Shown here: one piece after another, positions 53,595 through 61,532 of the stretch
Layout of the letters: each line of letters begins with the position of its first letter
Numbering within the stretch: the stretch's first letter is position 1
Source of the DNA: Pseudoxanthomonas japonensis
GTDB taxonomy: Bacteria > Pseudomonadota > Gammaproteobacteria > Xanthomonadales > Xanthomonadaceae
DNA: 64,000 nucleotides
Assembly: GCF_010093445.1 (NCBI RefSeq)
Contig: NZ_PDWW01000002.1
Location: 186,001 to 250,000 of the forward strand
Reading direction: 5' to 3'
The notes under the pieces: generated by a model
Databases searched by the model: none
What the model was told of the DNA's origin: nothing
Seen by the model: the letters and a program-made list of their open reading frames with translations, nothing else
Program-made: the position numbers and the translations under genes

Positions 53595-54098
53595 ATGAGT
53601 CAAAACATCGTGGACATCATCTTCGACGATGAGGCATTGACGGATATCGACGGAGCGTTGACGACACTGGACACGCGGTTCGCGGGACTGGTGGCACTGG
53701 ATCCGGTGAAGCGGCGCAGGTTGCACAAGATGGGTGACAAGTCGGAGGCGTTCTGCCGGTTGGCGGTCGATGTGCTGACGGCCAATCCGCAGATCCTGCC
53801 GGCGAACTTCGACCTGGCGGCGCTGCAGCGGGACGTCGCGGCGCTGGATGCGCTGCGGTTGCGCACGGTGCAGGTGATGCGCCTGTACCAGCGGATGCTG
53901 GATACGGAGATGGCCCTGGGCAGCGACATGATGTCGAACTCCGTGGAGGGGTATCGCCTGCTATCACTGGCCGGCAAGGGCTCGGGACTGGACGGGCTGC
54001 GCAAGCAGCTGGCGGTGCGGTTCAAGAACAAGCGGTCGAAGAGCGAGCCCGACGAGGATTTGCTGCCGGAGGCGGGCAGGGCGGCAGATAGGGAGTAG
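53595..54098 (+). CDS. Hypothetical protein, 167 residues, helical
   Basis: A soluble helical protein not assigned to a named family. It starts MSQNIVDIIFDDEALTDIDG, then TLDTRFAGLVALDPVKRRRLHKMGDKSEAF, a DALRLRTVQVMRLYQRMLDTEMALGSDMM stretch and SVEGYRLLSLAGKGSGLDGL. The Lys/Met-Gly-Asp-Lys-Ser-Glu motif and the GSDMM...EGY segment look conserved-type. The C terminus is charged. A strong site AAGGAGAGG precedes the ATG. It ends at a clear terminator, so it is monocistronic. Similar proteins are annotated only as hypothetical to my knowledge. Its upstream region with palindromic repeats may control it. Confidence 0.75.
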   Translation: MSQNIVDIIFDDEALTDIDGALTTLDTRFAGLVALDPVKRRRLHKMGDKSEAFCRLAVDVLTANPQILPANFDLAALQRDVAALDALRLRTVQVMRLYQRMLDTEMALGSDMMSNSVEGYRLLSLAGKGSGLDGLRKQLAVRFKNKRSKSEPDEDLLPEAGRAADRE

Positions 54099-54123
54099 TC
54101 GTCCTGGCATGTGAGTGTTGGCG

Positions 54124-54150
54124 AATGGGGCCGCGAGGCCCCATTTTCTT
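54124..54150 (+). terminator. Intrinsic terminator after the 167-residue gene
   Basis: A 9-bp stem AATGGGGCC / GGCCCCATT with a GCGA loop is followed by TTCTT. Confidence 0.88.
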
Positions 54151-54298
54151 TGGCGGTGCCGGGTGTTTCCGCCTGTCGCCGCCATCAGCAGTTGCCGGGC
54201 GGGCCGCTGGATGCAGCTACAGGCCGGCTTGTCGGCCGCGCTCACCCAGCCTCCGGTCTGGAAAATGTACGCTGGCCCATTTTCCGGGAGTCATCCCC

Positions 54299-54640
54299 AT
54301 GAAGGTCGAGCGCACCCGCCATGTCGATGCCAGTGAGCAGGATGAGTCCGAGGGGTACGACTACTACTACGAGTACGACATCTACTTGTTCACTGACGGC
54401 TCCACCAGCGTCGCAGCGCGCAGCTACGTCGATGAGCCGCATGAAGCGCACTTCCTCAGCATCGAGGAACACGGACGTTCGCGCACGCTGGTGGATGCCG
54501 ACCTGAAGCGCTCGCTGTTCCAGGCAGCGCAGTCGCACCTTCGTAGCGAGGGCAAGACGGACCTGCGGTGGTTGAGTGGCAGGGGCGACGGCTATGAGCC
54601 TGTTTCTGCGGGTGGGGCTGAAGGTGACGCTGGTGGTTGA
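54299..54640 (+). CDS. Hypothetical small acidic protein
   Basis: A 113-residue protein not recognised as a family. The N terminus is acidic and Tyr-rich (EQDESEGYDYYYEYDIYLF), then FTDGSTSVAARSYVDEPHEAHFLSIEEHG and LVDADLKRSLFQAAQSHLRSEGKTDL. It has no signal or membrane segment. GGGAG precedes the ATG at 54299. It borders the low-GC islet. Confidence 0.65.
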   Translation: MKVERTRHVDASEQDESEGYDYYYEYDIYLFTDGSTSVAARSYVDEPHEAHFLSIEEHGRSRTLVDADLKRSLFQAAQSHLRSEGKTDLRWLSGRGDGYEPVSAGGAEGDAGG

Positions 54641-54769
54641 GGGTGAGCCCTAAGCCGCGGTTGGCAGAAGGAGTGGCCCGGCATGAACGGTGCTGTGGCA
54701 TTGCGGGCTTCAGTAACCGGTCGTCCGAGAGAAATTGCACTCTGACCCCTGTTTTGCCTGTTTTTGGCA

Positions 54770-55627
54770 CTAGGTCTTGATTGCTATTCCGCCCTCAGCA
54801 GCCTTCGCCACTAGGTAATTGATAAAGCCAGTGCAGGAAACCAACATGAATTTGGCATCTGTCAGTCCAAGCTTTGGTTCGTCGAGCATGGCATGCCTAA
54901 TGCCGTCGGCGTCTGACGTGTAGCCATAGAGTGCGCTAAGGCTCTTCTTTAGAGCAGGATGAATCAAGCCGCCTGCTTCTAGTTTTTGCAACGCTTCACC
55001 CAGCGTGGCTTTCGGCTGGCCAGTCAACAGCTTGGCAATCGACTCCACCGCGGATATGGATTCCTTCACAGAATTTCTGTAGTCAGGCTTGTCTCTGTTG
55101 GCGAGAAGCGCCAGGGCAGATTTAAGGTGTGCGTGCGGTCCGACCATGGCTGAAGTGTTATTAAGAGCGTTCTCGATGCTTGCGATCTCCTCTTCCGAGG
55201 TGATTGGCGTGAACTGGCTATCCACAAGTCGGTATGCTGAGAGTTCTCTCTCGAGCACATTGTTAACAAACGTGCGGAATGAGGTTCCGATCCTTTCATC
55301 AAACTGCTGAAGATCTTCCGTGATGAACTCCACGAAGTCGAAGACCTCAAACCATACGCATTTAAAAAAATACTGTCGCACCTCAGCCATCGCGCTCCGA
55401 TAGCTATCAGGCATTAAGTCGATTGGCTTCTTGAAGTAGAGGTGCCATAGGCGCCTGAGGATATCTCCATACTTAACGTCTTCGACTAAGCGCCACTCCT
55501 GGACGTCATTGCTCAGAAGGTGCAGATGGATTCCATCCCATAGGCCGTTCCTGATGGCATCTGTAATTCCCTCGCTCTGAAGGACTGATCGCACTTTGAC
55601 AAGTCCTTGTCGTTCTGAGAACTTCAT
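54770..55627 (-). CDS. AbiJ-like abortive-infection candidate protein
   Basis: A 285-residue protein. Its N-terminal domain starts MKFSERQGLVKVRSVLQSEG, resembling the AbiJ N-terminal domain 4 (AbiJ_NTD4) of phage-defence proteins. Its C-terminal part (about residues 190-280) with SVKESISAVESIAKLLTG and GYTSDADGIRHAM resembles abortive-infection C-terminal regions. In AbiJ-type proteins the C-terminal domain is thought to act as a toxic effector, but no catalytic site is evident here. Base use is clearly lower in GC than in the neighbours, suggesting recent transfer. It stands alone on the minus strand in a small islet. Confidence 0.72.
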   Translation of the reverse strand: MKFSERQGLVKVRSVLQSEGITDAIRNGLWDGIHLHLLSNDVQEWRLVEDVKYGDILRRLWHLYFKKPIDLMPDSYRSAMAEVRQYFFKCVWFEVFDFVEFITEDLQQFDERIGTSFRTFVNNVLERELSAYRLVDSQFTPITSEEEIASIENALNNTSAMVGPHAHLKSALALLANRDKPDYRNSVKESISAVESIAKLLTGQPKATLGEALQKLEAGGLIHPALKKSLSALYGYTSDADGIRHAMLDEPKLGLTDAKFMLVSCTGFINYLVAKAAEGGIAIKT

Positions 55628-55819
55628 ACTTAGTCGACCATGGGGACTTGGCGCTCATAGTAAGCTTGGCAAGCGCCATCGCAAAGCTTGATGTCAGCGC
55701 CTGATTGGGGCTTACGCAGTGCCACCTGGCGTCATCCTGGCGCCAGTCGAGCTTTAGTCGTGTCGCGACGCGCTGCCAACCGGCGCAGAATCAACTGAAC
55801 TCTGACGGTACGGTGGGGT

Positions 55820-56350
55820 ATGACGGACGACGCGTGGATTGGGTTATTTGGTGGCATCCTGATAGCACTAGTCAGTGCACTAGTTGCGATATTGCTTCAG
55901 CGCGCCCATGAGTATAGGAAGGAGAAAGCTACCGCAAGGCTTGCGGTCTACACGATGCTCCTAGAGTTAAACAACCTCTACTTTTGGGTTGTGTCGTCAG
56001 AGATGCAACAGCGGCATCCGCCGGAAGAGATCTTGGTGAAGTGCAGGGAGGTTTCGTCGCAACTGTCGGAGAAACTTCGCACATTCGACACGGTTGAACA
56101 TCTCGAAGAAATTCTAACCGTTCTCTTTAGCTCGTCATTCAAGACGGCCAATGACAGGGCGAGGCGCTTGGATAGGCTGATTGATGCCTATGGCGAGTTG
56201 GTCAACCCGAAATTCGCAAAAGCAATCTCCAAGGTTAGCCAAGACAATCTACTTGGTCAGATGCAGCGTGGAAGCCTTGACACCAACGCGCCAGGAGCGT
56301 GGCGCTATGAACGCACGCGCTCATCTAGTGTCGAGGGTGATGACTCTTAG
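55820..56350 (+). CDS. Hypothetical membrane-anchored coiled-coil protein
   Basis: A 176-residue protein with one N-terminal transmembrane helix (WIGLFGGILIALVSALVAILL), followed by a cytoplasmic helical region (QRAHEYRKEKATARLAVYTMLLELNNLYF, then REVSSQLSEKLRTFDTVEHLEEIL). No family was recognised. This layout (an N-terminal membrane helix plus a helical domain) is common in small proteins of mobile or defence islands. GC is lower than usual here, as in the neighbouring AbiJ-like gene, from which it diverges by 192 bases. It may be a second component or an unrelated cargo gene. Confidence 0.7.
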   Translation: MTDDAWIGLFGGILIALVSALVAILLQRAHEYRKEKATARLAVYTMLLELNNLYFWVVSSEMQQRHPPEEILVKCREVSSQLSEKLRTFDTVEHLEEILTVLFSSSFKTANDRARRLDRLIDAYGELVNPKFAKAISKVSQDNLLGQMQRGSLDTNAPGAWRYERTRSSSVEGDDS

Positions 56351-56353
56351 CAC

Positions 56354-56439
56354 GTAGGATGGGTTGAGCGTAGCGATACCCATCGTCATGCCGGCACGCT
56401 GCGATTGATGGGTATCGCCTGCGGCTCAACCCATCCTAC
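56354..56439. repeat. 86-bp palindromic intergenic repeat
   Basis: The arms GTAGGATGGGTTGAGC...GCGATACCCATC and GATGGGTATCGC...GCTCAACCCATCCTAC are reverse complements with small internal differences. The centre is TCATGCCGGCACGCTGCGATT-like. This is the well-known style of dispersed proteobacterial palindromic repeat. It marks the edge of the low-GC islet. Confidence 0.85.
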
Positions 56440-56471
56440 CAATGGCTGCGAAGGTGCCAGGCCCACAAACG

Positions 56472-56496
56472 AAAAAACCCCGGAAGTCCGGGGTTT
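56472..56496 (-). terminator. Intrinsic terminator of tRNA-Leu
   Basis: On the minus strand a 9-bp stem AAACCCCGG / CCGGGGTTT with an ACTT loop is followed by TTTT, just after the tRNA. Confidence 0.9.
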
Positions 56497-56501
56497 GATC
56501 G

Positions 56502-56587
56502 TGGTGCCGAAGGTGGGACTCGAACCCACACGCTTTTAAGGGCGGCGGATTTTGAGTCCGCTGCGTCTACCATTCCGCCACTTCGGC
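56502..56587 (-). tRNA. tRNA-Leu (anticodon CAA)
   Basis: Minus-strand class II tRNA of 86 bases. The acceptor GCCGAAG pairs with CTTCGGC, the anticodon loop CTCAAAA carries CAA, a variable arm lies around CGCCCTTAAAAGCG, and the T arm is GGGTTCGAGTCCC. CCA is encoded. Confidence 0.95.
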
Positions 56588-56647
56588 GCGGACGCGGAGT
56601 ATAGCCGAGGCCGGCCCCCGGCCGACAGGGGCGGGGTCCGCAGCGCC

Positions 56648-57235
56648 TCAGTTGACCTGGTCCGTCCCCAGCAACCGCTCGCCACGGCGCTGCCAGCCCT
56701 CGGCGCCGGCCGCTTCCTCCGGCGTGAAGATCCCGCAGCGGACCATCGTCCGCTGGTACACATGCAGGCTGACCGCGATGGCCTTGTCGCTCGGATTGCG
56801 GATGGTGTGGTACTCGTGCGGCGGAATCAGGCTGCCCGCCGAGCCCGTGCCGGCCTCGATCGTCCCCGCCGGGATGAAGCGGTAACGCACGTCGTCGTGC
56901 TCGGCCAGCTCGTACTGCGTGATTTCCAGCCGCCCGCGCCACACGCCTTCCACGCACCACATGCCCGAATGATCGTGGATCTTCGTGCCCTGGCCCGGGC
57001 CCCACGTCATCGCGATGACGCTGTAGCCATGTTCCGGACTGGTATACAGCTCGCGGCGCGCGTAGTGGTCCGAGATCGGCTCCAGCACACAGGCCGGCAG
57101 GCTGACCTCCTCGTCGCAGATCAGTTCGCACAGCGACTTGCGCAGCGCATCGGTGACGGCACGGTCGTCGCCCAGGGCGACGGCGGCATCCAGCGACGCG
57201 ACCAGCTTGTCGGCGCCTGGGAAATCGAGGGTCAT
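56648..57235 (-). CDS. Cupin-type cysteine-dioxygenase-family protein
   Basis: A 195-residue cupin enzyme. The iron ligands fit H87 and H89 in KIHDHSGMWCVEGVW and H140 or H143 in PPHEYHTIRN. The GRLEITQYEL strand and the HVYQR end agree with the cysteine dioxygenase/thiol dioxygenase superfamily. The thiol substrate (cysteine, 3-mercaptopropionate or other) cannot be told. ATG 57235 gives the family start; the open frame beyond passes into the repeat region. Confidence 0.85.
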   Translation of the reverse strand: MTLDFPGADKLVASLDAAVALGDDRAVTDALRKSLCELICDEEVSLPACVLEPISDHYARRELYTSPEHGYSVIAMTWGPGQGTKIHDHSGMWCVEGVWRGRLEITQYELAEHDDVRYRFIPAGTIEAGTGSAGSLIPPHEYHTIRNPSDKAIAVSLHVYQRTMVRCGIFTPEEAAGAEGWQRRGERLLGTDQVN

Positions 57236-57320
57236 GGGATGGCCCGCTTGAGAATGTGCGGCCATTTTAGCCGGCTGGGGCGGGGAGGGGGTTCTGCGGT
57301 GCGGGAAGGCGGCTGGCTGA

Positions 57321-57458
57321 GCCCCTCTCCCGCCGGCGACCGAAGGAGGTCCCCTGGGAGAGAGGGGTTGGGGTGAGGGTTGGCGGAGTGGCGTGGGTTC
57401 GGCGGCTCGCACACCCTCATCCGGCGCTGCGCGCCACCTTCTCCCGGAGGGAGAAGGG
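57321..57458. repeat. Xanthomonad-type intergenic repeat, copy 3a (with loop insertion)
   Basis: CCCTCTCCC...GGGAGAGAGGGG hairpin, TTGGGGTGAGGG, then ACACCCTCATCC and CTTCTCCC-GGA-GGGAGAAGG hairpin. It is nearly identical to copy 3b downstream, but carries an extra segment of about 22 bases with CGACCGAAGGAGGTCC in the first loop. Confidence 0.85.
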
Positions 57459-57461
57459 AAA

Positions 57462-57527
57462 GTAGCGTGCGCTGTGCGCACGACGCGCGGTGGTGGGTTC
57501 ATGGGTCGTGCGCATGGCGCACGCTAC
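57462..57527. repeat. GTAGCGTGCGC-type inverted repeat
   Basis: GTAGCGTGCGC at the left end and GCGCACGCTAC at the right are exact reverse complements, with a GC-rich interior (GTGGTGGGTTCATGGGTCG). It separates the two copies of the larger repeat. Confidence 0.75.
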
Positions 57528-57545
57528 GTTGGCGTCGCGCTTGAA

Positions 57546-57661
57546 GCCCCTCTCCCGCCGGGAGAGGGGTTGGGGTGAGGGTCGGCGGAGTGGCCTGGGT
57601 TCGGCGGCCCGCACACCCTCATCCGGCGCTGCGCGCCACCTTCTCCCGGAGGGAGAAGGGA
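57546..57661. repeat. Xanthomonad-type intergenic repeat, copy 3b
   Basis: CCCTCTCCC-GCC-GGGAGAGGG hairpin, TTGGGGTGAGGG, then ACACCCTCATCC, CGCTGCGCGCCACC and CTTCTCCC-GGA-GGGAGAAGG. It ends 11 bases before the metX stop and could act as its terminator. Confidence 0.85.
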
Positions 57662-57671
57662 ACAACGGGGC

Positions 57672-58784
57672 TCATATCCCCGCCAGGAAATCCCGTACCG
57701 CCGGGCCGAACCGCCCGAAATCCACCAGGAAGGCGTCGTGCCCCTGCGGCGACTCCAGCGGCAGGAACTCCGCCTGCGCCCCGCCGGCCGCCAGCCCTTC
57801 CGCGATCTGCTGCTGCTGTTGCAGCGGGAACAGGATGTCGGTGGTGGCGCCGATGGCCAGCGCCCGCTGCACGCGGATCTTCGCCAGACCCTTCTCCACG
57901 TCGCCGTCCGCGTACTCGGCCAGATCGAACCAGTCCATCGACCGGCTGAGATACAGATAGCAGTTGGGATCGAAGCGGCGCACGAAGCGGCGTGCGTGGC
58001 CTTCCAGATAGCTCTCCACCTGGAACTCCAGCCCGAACGGCTCCTCGTCGGGTCGGTCCGACTCCAGCCGTACGCGACCGAAACGGCCATCCCACTCCAG
58101 CGCCGAGCGGTAGGTGATCACGCCCAGCTTGCGCGCCATGCGCATGCCGGATTCGGGATACGTCTCCTCGTCGTAACCGCCGTGATTCCACTGCGGATCC
58201 AGCCGGATCGCCTCGCGCTGCAGCGAGCGGATGGCGATGGAGAACGGCAGCGCCTGCGCACTGCCCGAGATGTTGATGTGCGTGCGCGCCGCGCCCGGGT
58301 GCAGCAGCAGGTAGGCCAGCGCCGTCATCCCGCCCATCGAGTTGCCGATGATGCAGGCCAACTGCTCGATGCCCAGCCCGCGCACCACGTCGAACGCCGC
58401 ATTGGCGCCGTCTTCCACCGACAGCTCGGGGAAGTCGAGGCGGTACAGCGCGCCGGTGTCCGGATTGACCGACGCCGGCCCGGTCGAGCCCTTGCAGCTG
58501 CCCAGCGAGTTCACGCAGACCACGAACCAGCGGTCGGTGTCGATCGGCTTGCCCGGCCCGAGCATCGCCTCCCACCAGCCCTCGGCGTCGTTGCCCGGAT
58601 TGCGTGCCGCATGCGCATCCGGCGACAGCCCGGTGACGATCAGCACCGCATTGTCGCGGCGTTCGTTCAACGTGCCCCAGGTCTCGTACGCCATCCGTGC
58701 CCCGTGCAGCGCCCCGCCGCGCTTCATGCGGAACGGCGAGGGCAGGAGATGGAAGCGGGTGCCGGGGGGGATGAATTCGGTCAT
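57672..58784 (-). CDS. metX: MetX-type homoserine/serine O-acyltransferase
   Basis: A 370-residue alpha/beta-hydrolase acyltransferase for methionine or cysteine synthesis. The nucleophile is S149 in IIGNSMGGMTAL; NSLGSCKGSTGPAS, a late Asp and H349 in PQGHDAFLVD complete the picture. MetX-family enzymes from xanthomonads may use succinyl-CoA and in some cases act on L-serine rather than L-homoserine, so the exact substrate is open. A minor feature is the QQQQQ run near residue 318. It starts ATG 58784 and is followed by intergenic repeats. Confidence 0.92.
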   Translation of the reverse strand: MTEFIPPGTRFHLLPSPFRMKRGGALHGARMAYETWGTLNERRDNAVLIVTGLSPDAHAARNPGNDAEGWWEAMLGPGKPIDTDRWFVVCVNSLGSCKGSTGPASVNPDTGALYRLDFPELSVEDGANAAFDVVRGLGIEQLACIIGNSMGGMTALAYLLLHPGAARTHINISGSAQALPFSIAIRSLQREAIRLDPQWNHGGYDEETYPESGMRMARKLGVITYRSALEWDGRFGRVRLESDRPDEEPFGLEFQVESYLEGHARRFVRRFDPNCYLYLSRSMDWFDLAEYADGDVEKGLAKIRVQRALAIGATTDILFPLQQQQQIAEGLAAGGAQAEFLPLESPQGHDAFLVDFGRFGPAVRDFLAGI

Positions 58785-58811
58785 CCGCCAAGTGTAGCGA
58801 CCCGGACGGTG

Positions 58812-59744
58812 CTATTCGCCCCGCCAGCGCAACCCGGCACGCACCGGCAGGTGGTCCGAGCCGATATCGGGTCCGCGCTCCGCACCCGTGCGCGCGAAGC
58901 CCGGCGAGACCAGCACATGGTCGATGCCGATGCCGAAGAGGCCACGCGCCTCGCTCGGGTAGGTGGGCGCCCAGCCGCTGGCGCGGCGCAACGGACGCAT
59001 GTCGTGGCCGAGCAGCGCGCTGGACCAAGGCGTGGCGTTGAGATCGCCGGCGACGATGACCGGGTGTGCCGTGGCCGCGGTCGCGAGCTCGCGCAACAGG
59101 CGATCACGTGCGTGGTACTTGCGCGTGGCCATCGGTGGCTTGGGATGCGCCGCCACCAGACGGACGGTGCGGCCGTCGATGTCGAGGTCGGCTTCCAGCC
59201 GCAAGGCGCCCAGGCCGTCAGCCAGCACGCGCACGTTGTGCAGCGGTCGGTCGGACAGCACGCCCAGCCCGGGCGGCGAGACGAGCGGATGCAGCGCCTG
59301 GTGGGCGAAGCCGCCGTACTTCCTCGTGGCCAGCGCAGCGGCGTAGTCCGGCGACAGCTCGGTCAGCACCACGAGGTTGGCGGGCTTCCGCTGCAGCCAG
59401 TCGAGCAGCGCGGCGGGATCGCGCTGGCGGATGTTGACGTTGGCGACGGCGACCACGAGATCCGGTTTTTCGTCCGTGTGCGGCGCCACCGGGCTGGCGG
59501 TGATCCAGGGCAGGGCCAGCAGCGGCAGGCCCAGCAGCCAGCGCCTGTCGTGCAGCGTGCCAAGCAGGCAGGCGACCAGCCAGGCCACGACGTAGAGCGG
59601 CTGCCAGTGCGCGAACAGGTCCAGTGCCCAGCCGATCGATCCCTGGCCCGGCCACCAGGCGCGTTGCAGCGGCAGCAGCAGGCCAAGCAGGGCAGGGACG
59701 GCGATCCACGGTATGAGCCGGGACATGATGCGGGCGCGGCTCAT
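58812..59744 (-). CDS. Membrane-anchored endonuclease/exonuclease/phosphatase-family protein
   Basis: A 310-residue EEP-fold hydrolase. Two or three N-terminal membrane helices (LIPWIAVPALLGLLLPL, YVVAWLVACLLG, LLGLPLLALPWI) precede the catalytic domain. Catalytic motifs: VAVANVNIRQRDP, VVLTELSPDY (metal Glu), VRLVAAHPKPP, VIVAGDLNATPWS and GSDHLPV. The last GSDH is the general base. Members act on phosphodiesters, phospholipids or nucleic acids. It precedes metX by 27 bases on the same strand and may be co-transcribed. Confidence 0.88.
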   Translation of the reverse strand: MSRARIMSRLIPWIAVPALLGLLLPLQRAWWPGQGSIGWALDLFAHWQPLYVVAWLVACLLGTLHDRRWLLGLPLLALPWITASPVAPHTDEKPDLVVAVANVNIRQRDPAALLDWLQRKPANLVVLTELSPDYAAALATRKYGGFAHQALHPLVSPPGLGVLSDRPLHNVRVLADGLGALRLEADLDIDGRTVRLVAAHPKPPMATRKYHARDRLLRELATAATAHPVIVAGDLNATPWSSALLGHDMRPLRRASGWAPTYPSEARGLFGIGIDHVLVSPGFARTGAERGPDIGSDHLPVRAGLRWRGE

Positions 59745-59861
59745 GCGGTGGGCGAGAAGTGGATCGTCGCCGGAGTGTAGGCAAGGCGGCGGAGCGGTGC
59801 CATGTCAGCGCCCATCAGGAGACGCTGCCGCGATGGGCTGTATCCAAGTGCGCGATCCGAG

Positions 59862-60050
59862 CCCTCTCCTCCGCTTGCGGGGGAGAGGGTTGGGAGAGGG
59901 GGGGCGCGCTTGAGTTGTCCGTGCTTGTCTCAGTGGCGATGCGGCCGCTGCATACGAATGAGATGTCGAGAGGGGACAGGTCGTCGCTCGCCCCCTCACC
60001 CACCCCCGCGTTGCGGGGGCACCCTCTCCCCCTGCGCGGGGGAGAGGGGT
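59862..60050. repeat. Xanthomonad-type intergenic repeat, copy 4
   Basis: CCCTCTCC...GCGGGGGAGAGGG at the left and CCCCCTCACCCACCCCCGCGTTGCGGGGGCACCCTCTCCC-type stems at the right end, with CCTGCGCGGGGGAGAGGGG. Two strong hairpins form, directly after the ccmI stop on the minus strand, so it may also terminate the ccm transcript. Confidence 0.8.
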
Positions 60051-60054
60051 CGTG

Positions 60055-61071
60055 TTACGGCACCACGCGATCGATCGTCAGCGTGTAGGTGTTGCCGGCC
60101 TTGACGTCGGCGGTGACGGCGGTGGCTTCCAGGTCGCCGGACTGCGCGGCGGGGCCGTTGCCCTTGGCGATGCGAGCGACCAGTTGCACCTGCGGCAGCT
60201 GCGACAGCTTCAGCGTGGGCATGGGGCTGTCGCCATCGCCGAGCGGGACGGTCACCGGGAAGGCGGACACCGGCAGGCGCTTGGCGGCGACCGGCATCGG
60301 CGGGCCGCCCACCTGGCGGGCGAACACGAACAGCGTATCGCCCGGTGCCAACTTGTCCTTCAGCGCCGGCGCCAGGTCCACGGTCACCGTGAGCAACGCG
60401 GGCGCGGCGTCGGCGGCTGGTGCAGGCGCTGTATCCGCCAGCGGCGGCAGGCCGGCCTCGGCGCGGGCTTCGTTGATCTGCGTGCGCAGGGTGGCGGCGG
60501 TGTTGGGATCGACCTTGGCCAGCAGCGGCTCCCAGGTCTTGGCGGCTTCCGCGTGCTTGCCCTCCTGGCGCTGCGCCAGGCCGACGAACCACAGCGCACG
60601 CTGGTGGTCGGGATTGATGGCGATGGCCTTGTCGAGCAGCGCGACCGCCTGCGCATCGAGCTTGCGGTCGGCGTTGTTGAACAGCCGTGCCTGCGCGGCT
60701 TCGACCAGCAGGTCGGCGTCGGTGGGGAGCAGCTGCACCGCGCGCTCGAACGCTTTCTGCGCATCGCCGTAGCGCTGCAGCGCGGCGTACGACTTGCCGA
60801 GCAGGCGCCAGCCTTCGGGTTCGTTCGGCTGCTTCTTCAGTTCGGCTTCCAGCTGCGCGACGGCGTCGTCCAGCGTGGCCGGCATCGGCGTGGCCGCCTG
60901 CGGCTCCAGCGCGGCCGGCGTGCCGACCGCGCGGTACAGCGCGAACGTGGCGATGCCCAGCGTCGCCACGCCGGCCAGCACCAGGCCGCGCGCATCGCGC
61001 CACAGGGGCCACAACACCGCCAGCAGCACGGCCAGGGACAGCACGATGGCGAGGATCACGAAAGCGGTCAT
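60055..61071 (-). CDS. ccmI: Cytochrome c biogenesis protein CcmI (TPR)
   Basis: A 338-residue membrane protein that presents apocytochrome c to the haem-lyase complex. It begins with two hydrophobic helices (VILAIVLSLAVLLAVLWPLW and LVLAGVATLGIATFALY). TPR repeats follow (EGWRLLGKSYAALQRYGDAQKAFERA; ADLLVEAAQARLFNN; RALWFVGLAQRQEGKHAEA). A C-terminal beta-type periplasmic domain completes it. It overlaps ccmH by one base. In E. coli the two parts are fused in CcmH; here they are separate. Confidence 0.92.
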   Translation of the reverse strand: MTAFVILAIVLSLAVLLAVLWPLWRDARGLVLAGVATLGIATFALYRAVGTPAALEPQAATPMPATLDDAVAQLEAELKKQPNEPEGWRLLGKSYAALQRYGDAQKAFERAVQLLPTDADLLVEAAQARLFNNADRKLDAQAVALLDKAIAINPDHQRALWFVGLAQRQEGKHAEAAKTWEPLLAKVDPNTAATLRTQINEARAEAGLPPLADTAPAPAADAAPALLTVTVDLAPALKDKLAPGDTLFVFARQVGGPPMPVAAKRLPVSAFPVTVPLGDGDSPMPTLKLSQLPQVQLVARIAKGNGPAAQSGDLEATAVTADVKAGNTYTLTIDRVVP

Positions 61072-61532
61072 CACCACTCCTGGTCGGTGTCGTCGGTGGC
61101 GGGCGCGGGTCGCTTCGAGCGCTTCGCCACGATCAGGCCGACCCACACGCCGCCGGCCAGCAGCAGGAACAGCGGGCCGAACCACAGGATGTAGGTGCCC
61201 GGCGCGACCTCGGGCTTGTACAGCACGAACTCGCCATAGCGGTCGACGAGGAACTGCTTCACCTGCGCGTCGTTCCTGCCCTGGCGCATCAGGTCCAGCA
61301 CCTCGCGGCGCAGGTCATGCGCGATCTGCGCATTGGAATCGGCCAGCGACTGGTTCTGGCACATCACGCAGCGCAGCTCGGCGGTGAGCCTGTGGAAGCG
61401 CGTTTCCTCGGCCGCATCGTGGAACTGCAGCGGGGTGGGATCGCTGGCCTGGGCGAAGGCAGTGACACTGCAGACGGCCAGGCACAGGGCGAGCACCCAC
61501 CTACGCACGGAGGTGACGGACATCCTGCTCAT
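61071..61532 (-). CDS. ccmH: Cytochrome c-type biogenesis protein CcmH
   Basis: A 153-residue thiol-redox protein. Its signal peptide is followed by the periplasmic motif LRCVMCQNQSLADSN with C55 and C58. Other family motifs are IAHDLRREV and FLVDRYGEFVLYKPE. A C-terminal membrane helix (ILWFGPLFLLLAGGVWVGLIV) follows. It keeps apocytochrome haem-site cysteines reduced. ATG 61532 overlaps the ccmG stop (ATGA). A second ATG nine bases later is possible. Confidence 0.95.
   Translation of the reverse strand: MSRMSVTSVRRWVLALCLAVCSVTAFAQASDPTPLQFHDAAEETRFHRLTAELRCVMCQNQSLADSNAQIAHDLRREVLDLMRQGRNDAQVKQFLVDRYGEFVLYKPEVAPGTYILWFGPLFLLLAGGVWVGLIVAKRSKRPAPATDDTDQEW

Noticed and set aside
56472-56590. 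Attachment-site duplication at tRNA-Leu for an integrated element
   Set aside because: No second copy of the tRNA 3' end and no integrase gene are seen around the low-GC islet.
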